Shown: positions 6,665 through 8,320 of the stretch, one piece after another | How positions within the stretch are numbered: the first letter of the stretch is position 1 | Layout of the letters: every line of letters begins with the position of its first letter | NCBI GenBank assembly: GCA_012032215.1 | Contig: JAAURO010000061.1 | Coordinates: forward strand, 1-8,320 | Length of the DNA: 8,320 bases | Direction of reading: 5' to 3' | Source: Limnobacter sp. | GTDB lineage: Bacteria; Pseudomonadota; Gammaproteobacteria; Burkholderiales; Burkholderiaceae_B | Notes under the pieces: model-generated | Told to the model about the DNA's origin: nothing | Databases searched by the model: none | Seen by the model: only the letters and a program-made list of their open reading frames with translations | Program-made: the position numbers and the translations under genes

Positions 6665-8320
6665 TTATCCGGCCGCAGCTACTTCGGCCAACTGGTTGTT
6701 TAATCTTTCCCTCGCTGCCACAAAACCTGCCAGCCGCTCTTTTTCCTGAGCCACCACGGCAGGCGGTGCTTTGTCTACAAACGCAGCGTTGCCCAGTTTG
6801 GCTTCGCATTTGGCAATTTCTGCCAGGGTTTTTTCCAGCTCTTTGCCCAGGCGCGCTTTTTCAGCGGCGGTGTCGATTTGCACGTGCAGCATCAGCTTTA
6901 GCGCACCAACCAGCTGCACCGGCGCGGCGCGGCCAACCGGGAGCGAATCTACCACTTGTACCTCAGACAGCTTGCCCAAAGCAGCCAGCACGTGCTGCAC
7001 TTGCTCCAGAAATTCTTTTTCAAGCGAGCTGCCCTCGTGGCTGGCAATCAGCGGTACCTTTTCAGCAGGAGAAAGACCCATTTCCGAGCGCAAGCCGCGC
7101 ACGGCATCTACCACGGCTTTTAGCCGGGAAACATGCAATTCGGCGGCTTCATCCAGATGGTCAGGATTGGTCTCTGGGTAAGGCTGTGTCATGAGCGAGG
7201 CCTGTTCATCGGCTTTGCGCGTGCCTGCCACCACACTTACCACTTGCCACAGTTCTTCCGTAATGAAGGGAATGACGGGGTGTGCCAGCCGCAAAATGGT
7301 TTCCAGCACCCGCACCAGAGTGCGGCGTGTGGCGCGTTGTTGTGCGGAGTTGCCTTTGGCAATTTGCACCTTGGCAATTTCCAGGTACCAATCGCAGTAT
7401 TCGTCCCACACAAACTGGTAAATGGATTGTGCTACCAAATCCAGCCGATAGGTGGCAAAACCTTGTGCAATCTCGGCTTTCACGCGCTGAAGTGCGCTGA
7501 TTATCCAGAGGTCTGGCCCTGAAAACTCCAGTTGCTGTGATGCGTTGCTGCCATTGCACTGGGCAAGTTCAGCCAGTTCGCGTGCCGTGGCATGGCGCAA
7601 TGGTTGCGCAGTCCTGGCCTTCGGTGTTCATTAGCACAAAGCGGGTTGCATTCCAGAGCTTGTTGCAAAAATTGCGGTAGCCTTCGCAGCGTTTTTGATC
7701 GAAATTGATATTGCGTCCCAAGGTGGCCAGCGAAGCAAAAGTAAAGCGCATCGCGTCCGCGCCATAGGCAGGAATGCCTTCTGGAAATTCTGTGCGGGTT
7801 TTTTTCTCGATTTTCGGTGCATCTTGTGGCCGGCGCAGGCCCGTGGTGCGCTTTTGCAGGAGGTTTTCCAGTGCAATGCCATCGATTAAATCTACGGGGT
7901 CAAGGGTGTTGCCTTCAGATTTGCTCATTTTGCGGCCTTCCGCATCGCGTACCAGGCCGTGCACATACACCGTGTGAAAAGGCACCTGCCCGGTAAAGTG
8001 GGTGGTCATCATGATCATGCGTGCCACCCAAAAGAAAATAATATCAAACCCTGTAATCAGCACCGAAGAGGGCAAAAATGAGCCAGTTCAGGGGTTTTCT
8101 CAGGCCAGCCCAAGGTAGAAAACGGCACCAGTGCCGAGGAAAACCAGGTGTCCAGCACATCGGATTCGCGTTGCAGGGGGCCGTTGTAGCCTGCGGCCTG
8201 GGCTTGGGTTTGTGCGTCCTGTTCGCAGCGGGCTACAAAAATTTCCCCGTTTGTGCCATACCACGCCGGGATTTGGTGCCCCCACCACAATTGCCGCGAA
8301 ATGCACCAATCCTGAATGTT
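6665..8320 (-). CDS. valS: Valine--tRNA ligase (ValRS), C-terminal 58% or so, two frameshifts in this sequence
   Basis: A class I synthetase that charges tRNA-Val. The window holds the last 551 or so of about 950 residues; the N-terminus, HIGH motif and most of the editing domain are outside. Reading from 8320 downward: [54 protein letters not shown], then KMSKS (codons at 7917-7931) in [14 protein letters not shown], the alpha-helical anticodon-binding domain ([30 protein letters not shown]) and the C-terminal coiled-coil arm rich in Lys, Glu and Ala, ending at the TAA complement 6665-6667. Two breaks need correcting: one missing base in the A5 run 8074-8078 (restoring [13 protein letters not shown]), and one extra base, or two missing, near 7595-7610 between NTEGQDCA and [12 protein letters not shown]. 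With those repaired the protein looks intact. It converges on the BLUF gene. Confidence 0.96.
7595..7609. repeat. 6-bp perfect inverted repeat at a valS frame break
   Basis: GCGCAA (7595-7600), a TGG spacer and TTGCGC (7604-7609) form a perfect hairpin. It coincides with the only indel in the window that needs an extra base (or two missing bases) rather than a single missing one, so it may mark a sequencing or assembly problem. No biological role is claimed. Confidence 0.5.

Noticed and set aside
6661..7194. 177-codon plus-strand frame opposite valS
   Set aside because: It is antisense to the conserved ValRS C-terminal arm; its Pro/Arg/Ala-rich product is typical of a shadow frame.
1..8320. 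CRISPR array, insertion sequence, integrase, tRNA or attachment site
   Set aside because: No regularly spaced repeats, terminal inverted repeats, transposase or integrase motifs, or tRNA-like cloverleaf were seen on either strand by eye.

Overview
The window looks like a chromosomal segment from a betaproteobacterium, probably of the order Burkholderiales. The evidence is the character of the AlaRS, ValRS and TusA proteins, the roughly even base composition and the close gene packing. A Limnobacter-like source is possible, but that is only an impression. Most of the content is housekeeping. I see no CRISPR array, insertion sequence, phage gene, rRNA or tRNA.

Layout. Positions 2-361 hold the 3' end of a metallo-beta-lactamase-fold hydrolase, overlapped by a glycerophosphodiester phosphodiesterase (327-1159, +). 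Facing it is an unrecognised polar protein of about 396 residues (1050-2240, -), whose 3' end overlaps the phosphodiesterase by 110 bp in a zone of short codon-phased repeats. The divergent gap at 2241-2519 holds a 13-bp tandem repeat, a possible 56-codon ORF with a good ribosome binding site, and a TATAAT box. Next come alaS (2520-5157, +), tusA (5186-5425, +), an orphan PIN-domain ribonuclease (5474-6142, +) and a stand-alone BLUF blue-light sensor (6245-6651, +). The 3' 58% or so of valS (6665-8320, -) faces BLUF and runs off the window.

The main caveat is sequence quality. At least six places need a single-base correction to restore conserved proteins: about 506, 3840, 5048-5051, 6323-6324, 7595-7610 and 8074-8078. 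Five are missing bases and one is an extra base (or two missing). They hit alaS and valS, which are normally essential and single copy, so they are almost certainly sequencing errors rather than pseudogenes. Coordinates for these genes span the corrected reading frames. One of these errors creates a false alaS-tusA fusion.

How the genes relate: alaS and tusA are co-directional, 28 bp apart, and both act on tRNA (aminoacylation, and sulfur relay to wobble-uridine thiolation). The PIN protein could also act on RNA, but its link to them is only proximity. The BLUF protein appears to have its own leader, with a TTGACA element and a nested inverted repeat. No novel multi-gene system is evident. 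The best leads are the small ORF upstream of alaS, the orphan PIN protein beside BLUF, the unrecognised minus-strand gene and the BLUF leader.
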